The notes under the pieces: generated by a model
Databases searched by the model: none
Told to the model about the DNA's origin: nothing
The model's input: only the letters and a program-made list of their open reading frames with translations
Shown here: positions 48,445 to 60,100 of the stretch, in pieces
Layout: every line of letters begins with the position of its first letter
Position numbering within the stretch: position 1 is the stretch's first letter
Program-made: the position numbers and the translations under genes
Assembly: GCA_015499995.1 (NCBI GenBank)
Contig: JADNRV010000045.1
Coordinates: 186,001 to 250,000 of the forward strand
DNA from: Flammula alnicola
Lineage: Eukaryota > Basidiomycota > Agaricomycetes > Agaricales > Strophariaceae
DNA: 64,000 nucleotides
Direction of reading: 5' to 3'

Positions 48445-50051
48445 TCGAGAACATAAGGGACTGTGCACCTATGCCGAGATGGGCTGGGCGGATGTTGTTA
48501 TGATCATGCCATCTTACAATCGCAGGGCTTTATCATTCTCTTTCCGGTCCCCGCTTGCTGGCGCATTTCATTTCTGACAGGATAAAGGCTGTACATTATC
48601 ACCTGATGGCAAGTTACAGCATTCAATTTCTCTACATGTCGACTTGTTGTCATGATAAATATCTAACTAACGTTCTCGAAACGGACAACATCTTTTTATC
48701 TCATCCATCATGTCTTCCAATACTGACGACGACTCTTCTATTGCAGACACAGACACATCTACTGTCATCCACTCGCAGGAACCATTCGAAACTTACCAGG
48801 AAAAAGTTGTTCTCCTCATTCAATCTCTCTTTCCTCTTCATCCTGCCTCTGGTATCAGCGTTACCCGAGCGAGAGGTGGTACATTCAATCGCATCATTGC
48901 TGTATCCCTCAAGTCCTTGTCATCAGCCAATGAAGAACATTACATCCTTCGTGTCCCTCGGAATGAGGACCAGATGGATCTTGTGGATCACACTCTCCTG
49001 CTAAGCTCCTTCGACAGTCGTCGATACCCATCCCTGAGGTTGTGCACTGCGATGCCACCTCTGATAACCCGCTGCAAGGGCCATATATCTTAATGCGGCG
49101 GCTTGAGGGTGAGAACCTCGCATACGTTCTCCCACAACTGGATCACCGTCAGCGACTATCCATGGCAAGAGCTATCGCGCGACTCATCGCAAAGGTACAC
49201 ACTTTTAATGTTCCCTCTGGGTTAGGCCCCTTGTACACTAGGGATGGCAATCTTGTGGTTGGCCGATTTCTGAAGCATAACAACGTCGATGGCGCTGACA
49301 CCAGCTATATCCCTCCTCGAACTATGCACGACTTTTTCTCTTCAAGATTCATAGAATTTTTAGACGAGGCTGCTGAACAAAGGGACGACTTTTTAGTGAC
49401 CTACTGCGGCCATCTCCTCAGCGCCAGCGAAACTCTCTTGCGTGGATTCTCCACCCCAGCCTCCGGCACCAATGTTCTGTACCACCCCGACTTTGCTCGG
49501 CGCAACATCCTTGTCCGCCAGAACGAGGCTACGCAGGACTGGGAAGTCAGCGGCCTTGTGGATTGGGACGGCTGCCAAGTCGCTCCGGCCGAGATCGCGT
49601 ATCTTTGCCCTGGGTGGCTGTGGACCAGTCCCGATGATCCCATCGTAATGTGTGCTACTTACGAGCTGGATTGGGATCCGGATCGGCCTGTGTCCGACGA
49701 CAAATATAGTGCGGTCAAGGAGGCCTTCGTCAACGAGATAGAGGAATTGTTGCCGGGTTTCATGGATGTCGTTAGAAGCACAAGAAAGCACTTGTTAAAG
49801 AAATTGTGGTCGTTGGCGAAAGACGGGATATACTCAGATGAAGACGAAAGATTGGCCGAAGAGGTGATCGTAGCGGCACTGTAGTGAATAGACAGAAAGT
49901 GATCGTTCAAAGTTACTTAGGTATATTGGATGCGAGGTTATGATCATCCCTCCGAAAACAATATTACACTGTACAAGCGACGACCTGTATTCCTGTCTTC
50001 CACACCGTGGATTATTTCGAGCGCAGTTGTACCTTTCTCCGGTAAAATGGT
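48445..50051 (+). repeat. Tandem segmental duplication, copy 2
   Basis: Second copy of 45817-47388, starting with a fragment of the AsnRS last exon (IENIRDCAPMPRWAGRMLL and stop). It is interrupted at about 50049 by an insertion and resumes at about 52257. Confidence 0.85.
48710..49884 (+). CDS. APH-fold phosphotransferase-like gene, duplicated copy 2 (one frameshift)
   Basis: ATG 48710 (MSSNTDDDSSIADTDTS). N-lobe: GTFNRIIAVSLKSLSSANEE, YILRVPRNEDQMD. Linker and C-lobe: PYILMRRLEGENLAYVLPQL, RLSMARAIARLIAKVHTFNV. The catalytic loop is LYHPDFARRNILVRQ (the HxD..N pattern of APH kinases) and the metal-binding motif is LVDWDGCQVAPAEIAYL. The C-terminus is long and charged, with stop TAG at 49882-49884. 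At 49000-49005 one T is missing compared with copy 1 (GCTAAG for GCTTAAG); adding it gives a continuous frame of about 390 residues. It may be intact in the organism. Substrate unknown. Confidence 0.75.
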
Positions 50052-50323
50052 CTTTGTACTATGCTCGCCGTCTCATGCTTGGTGTATGTTCAATCTTACA
50101 TGAGTAGCGATGTGAACATGAGGTAGCTGTAGCGTATGCGGAAGATGTATAGAGCACGGTATGTGGGGAAAGCCGTGAGGCTTTTGGTCTAACAGAAATC
50201 CCGTTCGGGACCGAGACGAGCTGCGATTCCCAGAGTTTAGGAGTTCTACGACGCATCCAGAGAGTCTGGGTCCCCACATGTCAGGAGCAGGTACTCGTGG
50301 CCTTTGTTGTGGTGAGCGGTGGG

Positions 50324-50890
50324 CTAGTCCGATCTCGGTGCACTGTATTCTCTCATCCGTTTTGCTTTTCGTGGTGGGGATTCGATTTCTGAGTGAGTTA
50401 GAGGCAATGGAGAACGTCGGCGTCTGCGACCGGTGCTCTGTTCATATAGTAAACTGTCGGTGGGTGATAGGGACCTGTCGCTTGTGTCTGTTTCAGGTGT
50501 TGCGGGCTTTGCTTCTCTGTGTCTATGGTCGGCGGGTGAGGATCTTGACCAGCTGCTATGTTCTGAATCGGATGACTCGGCTCCAGGATCTATTGGTTCA
50601 TCGTAGATGGGCGAGGTTGCCCTGCTGCTCGTATTTGACTCAGGTGATTTATATTCATCGTCGGCAGGTGTGTATCCAGTGGAAGAGGGCCGCCTTCTGC
50701 CTCGTCTTGGCTCGGAGTTGGATGTCTCGGACCTATCATCCGTTGTTTCATCGTCGGACAGGGAGTGGGACCTGCTGCTTTGTGGCGATCCCGATGACTC
50801 CGATTTGTGGTTAGTTGGCGATGTTGAGGTGGCCCGCCTTGCGAGCTCTCGCTCCAAGCTGATTGAGTCGATGCGGGGTGCAGGGTTCAA
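50324..50890 (-). CDS. Low-complexity Ser/Arg-rich ORF inside the insertion
   Basis: 188-codon frame starting MNPAPRIDSISLERELARRA, very rich in Ser, Asp, Pro and Arg (SSDSEHSSWSRSSPADHRHR). It could be a later part of the element's protein or chance. No family recognised. Confidence 0.3.
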   Translation of the reverse strand: MNPAPRIDSISLERELARRATSTSPTNHKSESSGSPQSSRSHSLSDDETTDDRSETSNSEPRRGRRRPSSTGYTPADDEYKSPESNTSSRATSPIYDEPIDPGAESSDSEHSSWSRSSPADHRHREAKPATPETDTSDRSLSPTDSLLYEQSTGRRRRRSPLPLTHSEIESPPRKAKRMREYSAPRSD

Positions 50891-50929
50891 GGTGCGCGTG
50901 TGGATTTGTAGTCGCGGGTGCCGTTAAGG

Positions 50930-51250
50930 TGGGTGCGGGCATGGGTGTAGTTGTGGGGAGGGATCAGTGTGGCAAGCAGTGGCGAGCACACGTGTAGTGT
51001 GTGGGAGTGTAGGTGCGAGGGCGCATGAGTGCAGAGGCGCATGGGTGCACCGGTGCGGGGTGCATGAGCGCGAGCGCGCATGGGTGCACAGGTGCGAAGG
51101 CACATGGGTGCGGGGTGCATGAGTGCAGAGGCATATGGGTGCATGGGTGCGAGGGCGCATGGGTGTACGTGGGCGCATGGGTGCGAGGGCGCATGGGTGT
51201 ACGTAGGTACAGGGGTATGGGTGCATGGGTGCAGGTGGCAGGTGCATGTT
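50930..51250. repeat. Degenerate minisatellite
   Basis: About 320 bases of GT/GC-rich tandem sequence built on variants of GGTGCGAGGGCGCATG, with unit lengths mixed around 10-20 bases. It lies between the two ORFs of the insertion. The long Pro/His/Arg/Cys frames it produces on the minus strand are by-products of the repeat. Confidence 0.8.
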
Positions 51251-51314
51251 GTGCCGGCACCAGTATTGGTGTGTAAAGTGGTATGTAAAGGATTTGTTAG
51301 TGATCCGCGGACCG

Positions 51315-51956
51315 TCAGGCTGAGTGGTGATTGACTAACCGTAACACGTTGGCAGCCTGCCTCCTGTTGAGGATGTTCGCCATTGTTCTAGCGATGCGGT
51401 CCTCGTTGATTTGGCTGATGTCAAAGGCGAGGCCTGGTCTGCTCGGATCCAGAGCGTCGTGCCATTCACGGCGGACTTCAGCCTGGTACTGGAGGAGGGA
51501 TGCTTCACCCTCAGGTTCGAATCTGGTTTGGTGGGCTTCTAGGCGTGTATAGAATTTGTCGAGGGCAGCAATGTAGTTGTTGGCCCACCCGGTGTTGGCC
51601 ATGCAGCGCAGGAGGGTCGTTTTGGCGATGGTCATTTGGCGCCAGGTGAGCGCGTCGTCTGGGACTGCGTTTGGAGATGGGTTGGATGTCGAGGAGGGGC
51701 GTAGAACGATGGTTCCATCGATTTGTGCGAAGGTAAGGGCATCATGCGCGGCGGAGTGGTCATACGTTACGGCTTCGGCAAGACCTTCGGGCGTGAAATA
51801 GTACAGCTCGACGTATTCGAGCTCTCGCAGCTTGTTGATGGCGAAGTTGGATGGTCTAGGAATGGCGGTGGACGGCGGCGGCAGATTGGCCTCAAAGTCT
51901 CGGATTCGGGGCTTTTGGCTGGCAGGGTGTGGCAGTTGGCGGCTGGTGGGATCCAT
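51315..51956 (-). CDS. Gag-like ORF of the inserted element
   Basis: 213-codon uninterrupted frame, ATG 51954-51956 (MDPTSRQLPHPASQKPRIRD). It has an extended helical part (INKLRELEYVELYYFTPEGL, MTIAKTTLLRCMANTGWANN, LDKFYTRLEAHQTR) and ends LRLVNHHSA. From memory, the ELxYFTPEG and LxxFYxxLExH pattern is common in gag-like proteins of repeated elements in mushroom genomes. I cannot confirm it here. Confidence 0.55.
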   Translation of the reverse strand: MDPTSRQLPHPASQKPRIRDFEANLPPPSTAIPRPSNFAINKLRELEYVELYYFTPEGLAEAVTYDHSAAHDALTFAQIDGTIVLRPSSTSNPSPNAVPDDALTWRQMTIAKTTLLRCMANTGWANNYIAALDKFYTRLEAHQTRFEPEGEASLLQYQAEVRREWHDALDPSRPGLAFDISQINEDRIARTMANILNRRQAANVLRLVNHHSA

Positions 51957-52251
51957 CCTTGTGGCTCAGAGCGTTGGTTGTATCAGGACGAGTGAAGTGA
52001 TGACGTGTCATGGACTCTGGGCATGGAAGTGAGGTCTCGAGCTCTTAGAGAGAATGTATTGCCTAGGAAAGAGCCAGTTGTCTTTGGCAAGTAAAAGAAA
52101 GCGAGACTGCAGGCTGGAGCCTCAGCCTGCTCGTCGAGCACCGTCGCGTGGTGGCAGTCACGGACAAGAATGGTCACATTAGCCGAGACTGTCACCGCGT
52201 GTACAAAGACAACGCTCTAACCCTAAACTCATTCTTCACACGTGATAGAGC

Positions 52252-52528
52252 AAAATATGTTGCAGTTGCCTATGGACAAAAGAGGTTGAATTACTGTTGA
52301 GTAATAGGTATGGATCATGATGGCAGTGCTCCGGGAGGTTAATATGATGTGGGTATAACGAATTTGACGGGAATAAAGAAAGAACGTAGGATAATAACAA
52401 GGCTAGTATGTGTGTGCTGTGACGTTGTGTCGGCCGTGCTAAAATTCTAAGTCACTAAAGTGCGTACATATCCAAAGCCAGAAAAGTGGAGAAGAAGAAA
52501 AATAACCGAAACATGTAAAAATCAAACC
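52252..52528. other. Remnant of duplication copy 2 and intergenic sequence
   Basis: 52257-52342 matches 47389-47468 (start of the unknown gene) and then stops abruptly. The rest, up to the Hook stop codon, has no feature beyond AT-rich 3' UTR-like sequence. Confidence 0.6.
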
Positions 52529-55500
52529 CTAATACCCGCGTCCTCCTATACTGCTTTGCACGGCATGGGGATTCTGCGAAAGAGAGAGGGCAATGAGCGA
52601 GCTTTCATTGCACATATTAATTGATAAACGGACCCTATTTCGTTCCAGACCTAGAAAACTTGTTTTTTCTATTCGTGGTGGGTTCCGCAGATGTTGTCGG
52701 GCAGTCTTCATCCCAATATTATGCAGGGCGCTCAATATCAATTCTTGTTCGCGGCGATATCTCTTGCTTGACTCTTGCATTAACCGCTGTCATCGGAGAC
52801 GTGTCAGCAGAAGAGGACGGATAAAAACGGTGGGGTACTGACTTTCTGTCTAGCAAGATCCTCTTCGAGAACTTTGATTTGTGAACGGAAGCTTGCCTCG
52901 GCTTCTTCAAATGTTCCTTGCTACATGGAGATCAGGGCGATGAGTGAAGGTGAGGATATTCAACAGAAAATGAAATCTTACGGAAGCAGTCGCCACATTG
53001 GCAGCATGTTGTTCCTTGAACAGCTTGTCTTGTGACTTGATGAACTGTCACGCAATGCTCAGTCAGCCAATCAACGTGAAGAGTCTCAGCGAATGCTGAA
53101 CCTGTTTGGCCTTGTTCAGTTTATCTGTGGCAGTCTTGTATGACTCCTTCAAATTGAGGTTCTCCTCATGCATAGCGAGCAACCTCTGCTTGATATCCTC
53201 GGGAACGTCCTTACCGGCCAGAGTGGCGCGGAGGTCACTGTACACAACACATTAACAACACATATTAAAAGCCTCAATAAAAGAGGGTAGTGAAAATATA
53301 CCCAAAGTCCCGTTCTCGTTGGAGCATCTTCTCCCGTTGCCCAATGCCCTCGCTCTGGAGATTAACCTTCTCCAAGAGCAGAGCATTAACCTGCTCGAGC
53401 TGCATATGGTTTTTCTCACTCAGCTCTCTGTTTTGTTTCTTCAGCCGCTCCACGTCCACCTCGAGCCCGACCTTGTCTTCGTTGACAGATTCTCTCAAAC
53501 TCGCGAGAATGTCAAGTTGGTCCTTGTTTACAAGTGTTACTGTGCACATCAAAGTTATATTTGTTATTTGATGCGAAAAGAAAAGAAAGAAAGGCCTCCT
53601 ACAATCTGACTTGGCGATTGTTAGTTCGCGGTTGAGGGTGTCAAACTTGACTTCAAGCTCTGTATACTCTTTTCGTAGACTCTCAAATTGATCCACAGTC
53701 TCGTTCAGACGCTGTCGAAGTGCAATCGCAGCTTCGGCCCTACAAACAAAGGTAACGCATATCGGTCAGATATAAAGGCAACAAAATGAAAAAAGCGAGA
53801 AAAACGCACCCATCGCCCATTGACTTGCCACTTCTAATCTCTTCTAAATCGCGTTGCAGCACGAGCTTCTCTCGGTGCGCAGCAAGGTAGTCACCCTCAT
53901 ACCTCGCCTTCATTCTATTCGCGTCTTCTAGCAGATTCTCCAATACCAACACACGGCTCGCGTCCGCTTCGTTCTTCTTGACCGCCTCCAGCTCGCGTGT
54001 AAGCCTACGGATCTGCAGCTTCAGGTCCGTCATCGTTGTACCCGAGATCGCATCGTCCAGCTCGCCGCCCAAGCCCTGCCCACGGTGATCGTCTCCATCA
54101 GCGTCCGAAGCGGACTGGGGCTCGTCGCTTTCGCTGTTCAGCTCGGATGAGAGTGTCCCTGACCCGCCTTGTAGAGGCGACTGCAAACCCCCCGCACTAC
54201 TCGTACTGTTGGTGGTACCCCTAGTCCGGCCCGTCCGTCCGGTGGACGTCAATTCAAGCTCGCGGACACGCTCCTGGTAAAGCTCTAGTGCCTCGGCGTC
54301 CTTCGCGCGCTCGGCCAGCGTGATTTTAACCTTGGTGCGGCTCTGCTCCAGCTCAAAGCTCAGGCTATCAATTTCCTGGCTCTTCGCCGAGTTCTTTGAC
54401 TCGAGGTCGAGGATCTGGGTCTTGTAAGATTCCATGAGAGGCTTGAATGCCGCGACCTTGCGGTATTCCTCTTCTAGCGATGCGTTCTTGTCGACGAGGT
54501 CTGCGTTTTGTTTTTCGAGAGCCTGAATTATGGTTTTGGTTTCGGAATTTTTAAAAGTGGTTCACGAAGAAAGAGACCGATAAACTAACCTTGACATGTT
54601 GCCGGAGATCAGCGCCCTCCTGGAGTTTCTTCTTATACTTCTCCATAACGTTCTCCGTCTTTTGCAGTTTATCAGCCGCATGTCGGTACCTACCCACCCA
54701 CCAGCAAGTATCAGTAACACGTCCAATAGTAGAAAGGCAATCAAGAAAGTAAACGCACTCGTCGACCTGATCCTTTAGCTTCACCGCCTCGTCCGCCTTA
54801 ACCTGTAGTTCGTCGACCTTCCGCGTGAGGTCGGTGATAAGATTGGTGTGCTTGTCAAGTTCTGATTCAGCCATGGCGAGATTATCCTCGCTCTTCTGTC
54901 TAGGGTACTCCTCATGAATCAGTCAATTCCTTTCAAGCAAAGGCACAAAGCGAGTAAAGTCGAAGCAACTCACAGCTCGGACCTCAGCCTATCCATTTCT
55001 GCGCGCATCATGACGTCCGCCTTCTCGTTCCTACGTGTGTCCGCCTCGCGTCTGAGCTGCCGTAGCTGCGCTTTCGCTTCCTCCTTTTCTGAGAGGACGT
55101 CATCGTGGGTTGTTTGCAGCGCGCGGTGCTCCTCGAGAAGCGTGGTGTACACCTTTTCTAGTGTCTCTTTCTCTGAGAATATTTGACTCCGCTCGGATTG
55201 GATGCGGTAATAATGGTCGTCTCTGTTATATAAAATAAGAGACATGGACATGCGGAGATGAGAGGTAAGATATATTTAAGAAGACGCACTCTGTCATGCT
55301 CGCTTCGATGGCATCCTGCACAGCAGGTGCAACGGCGATCTTGGTCATAACCTATCCAACAATTGAAGCGTTAATCAGTCCTTTCTCAATTAACGTCGGC
55401 GCCCTAGTCCCTCTGCTCCTTCCAACATCAACTTGAATCCAAGAAACCCACCTGTTCAATAGCCTTCATCAGACAATGCTGATCCACTTCGCTCAATCCC

Positions 55501-55967
55501 TGTATCTTCTCAATGAACTCCTTATTTTTCTCGCATTGCACCCCGATCACGATGGTGAGCCGACACAGGGTGAGCAGTGCAGGCAGGTTGTGGTCCTTCG
55601 CGATTGCCTGCAGATCCGGGACATCGAGACTCGAGGTGGGTTTTTGCAAGACGTCGGCAAAGTATTGGGTCATGAGTCTGTACAGACGTTTGAGCGAGCT
55701 GAATCGGAGAACCCAGTTCTCGGAGGGCTGTGCGGAGGGCCGCGTGGGTTGGCGGAAGTAGGTTGCATCGCTGGTGAAGAAGGCGGGTGGTTAGTTTACG
55801 GTGTTGGGAGGGAGATTGTCGTTGACAACGTACACTATAGAGAGAACTTCAAAAAGCGCGGTGCCATCTGCGAGGTCAGCGACGGAGGTGACGGGCCTGG
55901 CGAGGTTGAAGGTGGCGAAAAAGTTGAAAAAGGCGTCAATCTCCCTTCTCTGTGAAGACTCGGACAT
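52529..55967 (-). CDS. Hook-family microtubule/dynein adaptor
   Basis: Cargo adaptor that activates dynein and links early endosomes to microtubules in hyphae. ATG 55965-55967 opens MSESSQRREIDAFFNFFATF. The N-terminal Hook domain includes ADGTALFEVLSIVDADYF, LQAIAKDHNLPALLTLCRLT and VDQHCLMKAIEQ. Then follows very long coiled coil (QIFSEKETLEKVYTTLLEEH, HTNLITDLTRKVDELQVKAD, TDLKLQIRRLTRELEAVKKN) broken by a Ser/Gly linker. The C-terminal cargo-binding helix is KRYRREQELILSALHNIGMK, and the stop TAG lies at 52529-52531. About ten introns, no frame breaks found. The order CH-like domain, coiled coil, C-terminal helix is diagnostic. Confidence 0.92.
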
Positions 55968-56040
55968 GGTCGTCGAGAATTGAAAGCGCGTATCGAATAC
56001 AGAGACAGTAGTGATTATTACATAAGATCCCTATTATAGA

Positions 56041-57051
56041 TCACAACTCCACGCGGACTTGGTCTTGCATTGGCATATCTTCTGCAGACTGTCCTATGGT
56101 GTCTACTGTCCTTCCCGTCGCAAATTCCGAGGCATGCGTCTTTTCGAGCTGGTTGGCCCAGAGCGCGGCGCCGATCGTGCTGGTGATGTTGAAGAGGAGC
56201 CCGACAACAGGCACGAGATTGAGTGCAAGTGCTGTTGCGCCAAAGCTGGAATGATATTAAGCGAAGTCTGGGAGTATCATATATGGATAGGTACGCACGC
56301 AGTGTAGGCGCCTTTTCGTTGCTCTACAAATTCATGACGGGTTATCTTGTCATAGCTCTTGAGCTGGAAATATCGGGCGTGGAAAGCTGGACCAGCTTTG
56401 ATGCCTAAAGAAGGATGAGTCTCAAGTCGATCCAGAGTCCAAGGACATACCGTTATAGAGAAGGAATAGAGCCGTGCCAACACCCGGAATAGAATTGAGA
56501 GGGAGCGAAACGACATATCTCAGGATGCCATCCTTGGAGAATCGGTTGAGGGGTTTTGTGAGGGACCTGCCGAGGACCTTGAATCCGGAAGAGCTGGAGC
56601 GAACCTGCCTTCCCTTCTCGACAAGAGTTTCGTTGCCCTGCTGCAGCAGGACCGCATCGACTGTTGAATAATTAGATAGTTGGACGATGGGAGTGAATGA
56701 CGACATACATATGCGGTCCTGAGCGGCGTTCAAAAAGAAGGCCTTGGAGACGATGGCAACGAGGACATATGCTTCGGAGACCACCATAAGGGCGGCGGTG
56801 AGAAAGGCCAAGGGCCCTGAGAATAAAGCACAAAAGGCGACCTGGGGAAGGTATGTGAAGAAGAAGAGGGCTCCTGTGATAGCTATTGAGGTTGTTACAG
56901 CCTTGACGATGACAGGCCCGACTGCCTTATACAACACTGGATGGGAGACAAGATATGCGATTCCGAGAATGGGATAGGACCAGGCATGGGAGAGAACGGC
57001 CTCTCTTGAAAGAGTCGCTGTTTCTTGGAGAATGTCTGTAAAGTATTCCAT
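56041..57051 (-). CDS. EI24/RRT8-type multi-pass membrane protein
   Basis: ATG 57049-57051 (MEYFTDILQETATLSREAVL). Hydrophobic segments: SYPILGIAYLVSHPVLYKAV, TTSIAITGALFFFTYLPQVA, FLTAALMVVSEAYVLVAIVS, VVSLPLNSIPGVGTALFLLY and ALALNLVPVVGLLFNITSTI. The central part has IKAGPAFHARYFQLKSYDKI. It ends EDMPMQDQVRVEL with TGA 56041-56043. This matches fungal proteins of the outer spore wall/lipid-droplet Rrt8-Lds group within the EI24 superfamily. Function in filamentous fungi is poorly known. Its promoter is at most 57 bases before the next gene's stop, so regulatory sequence must lie inside that gene. Confidence 0.78.
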
Positions 57052-57108
57052 ATTGTGAAAGAGCAGGAGTTGAGATTAATTATCAGTACAACTACGCGTG
57101 ACGTCATA

Positions 57109-60100
57109 TCACATGACCTCTCTCAGACTCGCCAACGCCCTCTTCAATTCCACGTTCTTGCGGTCTAGGGCACCAACCTTGCGCTCTGCAATCGCCAGCT
57201 TGTCCCCCACAAACCGCGCCCGATGCACACATGGACTCCGTCGGAAACTGTACCACGCCCGCTTCTCCTTTTTCATCGTGTCTACCAGCAGTGCCAACTC
57301 CTGCTCGTACCCCTGGATCTTGGCCTCCGTATCCAAGATCTGCTTCTCATTGTACGCCAACTCTTGTGTTGCTTGGAATATTTTATCTGTGCGTCATCGT
57401 CGTTCAGTCTATATGTCATACAAGTCGCACATCCTGTACGCACCGTTTACAACACGCTCAAACACCCAGCGGAACACCGGCTTCCCTGGCCGGATCGTTG
57501 CTGGCCGTCCGTCTTTCGTCGAGATCGAAATCAGCTCGGCGTGCTCCATGCCCCTCAACGCGCTCTCGTCACCCTTGAACGGGAAATCCACGAGCATGTC
57601 ATAGTATCCCACCTCTGGCGCCTTTGCCAGTGCCTTGAGCACCTTCCACACTTGGTACCGCGTCCACGCCAGGTTCTTCCCGTCGTCAGCGTCATCCCCG
57701 AAAGCGTTCCTCCTCAACTCCGCTACACCGCGCGTTATGATGTCCTCTACAGCTTCGTCCACTTTCATTCCATTACGCACTTTGTGGATTAACTGCGTTT
57801 GTTACAATCAATGATTGCACCATAGCAAGAGAAACGCGAACACGCACGCTTTCGAGATCACTCGCTCGTCCGCCGAGACGCTCAACGTATTGGGTATCCT
57901 GCTCCGAAATACCAATATCGATCCCTGCATCGTGTAGCTTTTGCTTCACGAAAAATAGAGAGCTCGATGGGTCGGCGTCGGACAACGCAATCGAGTTTAT
58001 TGGTTTCGAGGGCAAAGCTAGGCAAAGATTAGTCTCATCTCGACATTCAAATATCACAACGATTTACCTTTCGTCAAACGCTTCGCGTTCTCGCGGTTAT
58101 CACTCAGCACTATAACGTGTGCAATCTGTGGTCGATCAGCAACAGTCTTCTACCGCACATAGACAATAAATAAATACACGCCTGGTTCTCCGCCAATGAG
58201 GCCGCCCATTGCGCTAGGACAACTAACAGGTCCTCCCTCGTTGCCGATCCCATATTCGATGCATAATTTCTTATAACAACAATCGGCAACGAGTTGATCG
58301 CCTCTGCTTCCTGTAGCGTCTTCTGCTTTCTGATAAGCTTTTCCTGATGTTCCATAGCCTGCTGCAGGCTATCGTCCTTTGTCTGGAGATGCGTGGCCAT
58401 GTCCTCGCCGAACAATTCGTCCCCAATGCCAAGCTCGCTCATGACGCCATTCCCAGCGATACAATCGAGACGGCCGTCGTGCCACGTCCCATCGAGTATG
58501 GCTTGTCGTCGGTGCGCCTCTTGTATGCGTCGCGTCTCAATGGCCTGTTCGTCTTTGAGCTGCCTCTGGATGGAGGCGCGGTGCGAGGAAGAGACTCCAC
58601 GGAGGCCAATTGTGACGACATACAGGATTTGTTTGAGCTGTTCGGGGAGTGAGCTAGACATGCCGGCTGGAGATGAATGTTTTTATGAGGATAGAAATAA
58701 GATAATAAACGGAAATACGCGCCTTTCTGTCCTATGAGACCGACACTCGCGAGATCGATCAGGGTGCTCATCGAGTTGAGGAAGTTGAAGACGGGCCAGT
58801 AGCCGGTCTGCGCAGCAAGCGCGACAACGAGGGCCGAGTCTGTGTTTGCGTTATGCAGCTCTCGACAGTCGATGAGGAGCGACTTCCGATTCGAGTCTTT
58901 GACGACGGCTTCGAGCAAGGACGTCTTGCCGCTTCCCTGCGGGCCGTGGACGAACGCGATGGTACCTACGTTGGATTAGGTAATGACGTCATTGGACCAT
59001 GAACGCACTCACTCGGTGTGTCCGCCAGATACGCATGAAGCGCGTTCTCAGCGTCTTGGCGATCCTTCCACACTTCAGAAGCGGGTGTGCTCTTCTCGTT
59101 GACAGTCAAAAGGCGGTCGAGTGCGTTCGCCTCGAGCCATTGGTACAGCTTGAATTCTGCTCAAAGGTAAGCACCAAGAAAAGAGAAAAAAGAAGTGGGG
59201 CTTCGCACTTCGGTAGTCAAACCAATCGAGCATCTTGGCCTCAACCATCAGTGCTCGTAGTGGGTCAAATATCTAAGAACATGGATAAGATCTGACGATT
59301 AAAGGCAAAGGCGCATCGGTAGCTTACAGTATACGTCAGTGTGCCGAGCAAAAACACAATAATGGGCAGCATTATCTTTGGATGACCCGACATCCAGTCG
59401 CGGATGGCATGGGCTTGGAGAGGTTTCTCGTATTGTGCCCGGAGACGTGTCTTTGCTGTGAGTGTGGAGTCAGAGGAAGGCGGTATATCCAGCCCGTGAA
59501 TCACGTTGCGTGCGACTGTCGCTGAATACACTTGTCGGAAGGTGATGGCGGCTGAGCGGAGGGTACCTGCGGGGACGACGGCGGGTGGTGTGATATCACT
59601 GATGTGGCCGTAGGGCTGATGTGCAATTCAATAAACCTTTGATCTATTGATAGAGAGAGAGAGAGAAGAGACGCACACGACATAGTTCGTACAGAGATTG
59701 TTCTTGTACGTCTGGACCATCGAACGCGATTTTGAGGATGGGAGATGCAAAGCGGTTCATGTCCTATTTCCTCGTGAAGTGGGACGAAGGTAAGAAGATA
59801 GTGATTGCGCACCTCTTTCCACGGCGAGCCTCTCACTACCCACAGTTCGCCCCTTCCGATACCCGTCCATGTAGGCATAGCGCCATCCTTGGCCGCCTCC
59901 TCCTTTAGAGCGTCTTGCAATGCCGACAACGCGTCGACCCCATCGGGAAGAGTCTCTGATGGCGGTGTGGTGTACGAGAATCGGACAAAGACACCTCCGT
60001 CTTTACGCTGGGGTTGCAGTTCAAGCGGTTTAAAATCATACACAGACGAAAGCTGCTCGAGACGGGTTTGGAGGGCGCTGAGGAGGTGTTCCTGCCGTAA

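Larger units (their letters stand above)
50049..52251 (-). mobile_element. 2.2-kb insertion in duplication copy 2 (retroelement-like, class unresolved)
   Basis: Copy 1 reads AAAATGGTATGTTGCAG without a break at 47381-47397. In copy 2 the same site is split, with AAAAT at 50044-50048 and again at 52252-52256, a possible 5-bp target duplication. Just inside the ends lies an exact 10-bp inverted repeat (GTCTTTGTAC at 50050, GTACAAAGAC at 52201). There are no long terminal repeats. On the minus strand the insert carries a gag-like ORF and a Ser-rich ORF, with a minisatellite between them, and no reverse transcriptase or transposase. It is probably a non-autonomous or truncated element. Confidence 0.65.

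Noticed and set aside
50887..51334. Overlapping Pro/His/Arg/Cys-rich and Gly/Cys-rich frames on both strands
   Set aside because: They are translations of the minisatellite and lack any domain.
51510..51530. GGTTCGAATC-like tRNA T-loop on the + strand
   Set aside because: No acceptor, D or anticodon stem can be folded around it, and it lies within the gag-like ORF.
50049..52251. LTR retrotransposon
   Set aside because: The two ends of the insertion share no direct terminal repeat and there is no polymerase ORF.
59651..59667. GA dinucleotide repeat
   Set aside because: Short simple repeat within a YME2 intron; no sign of function.
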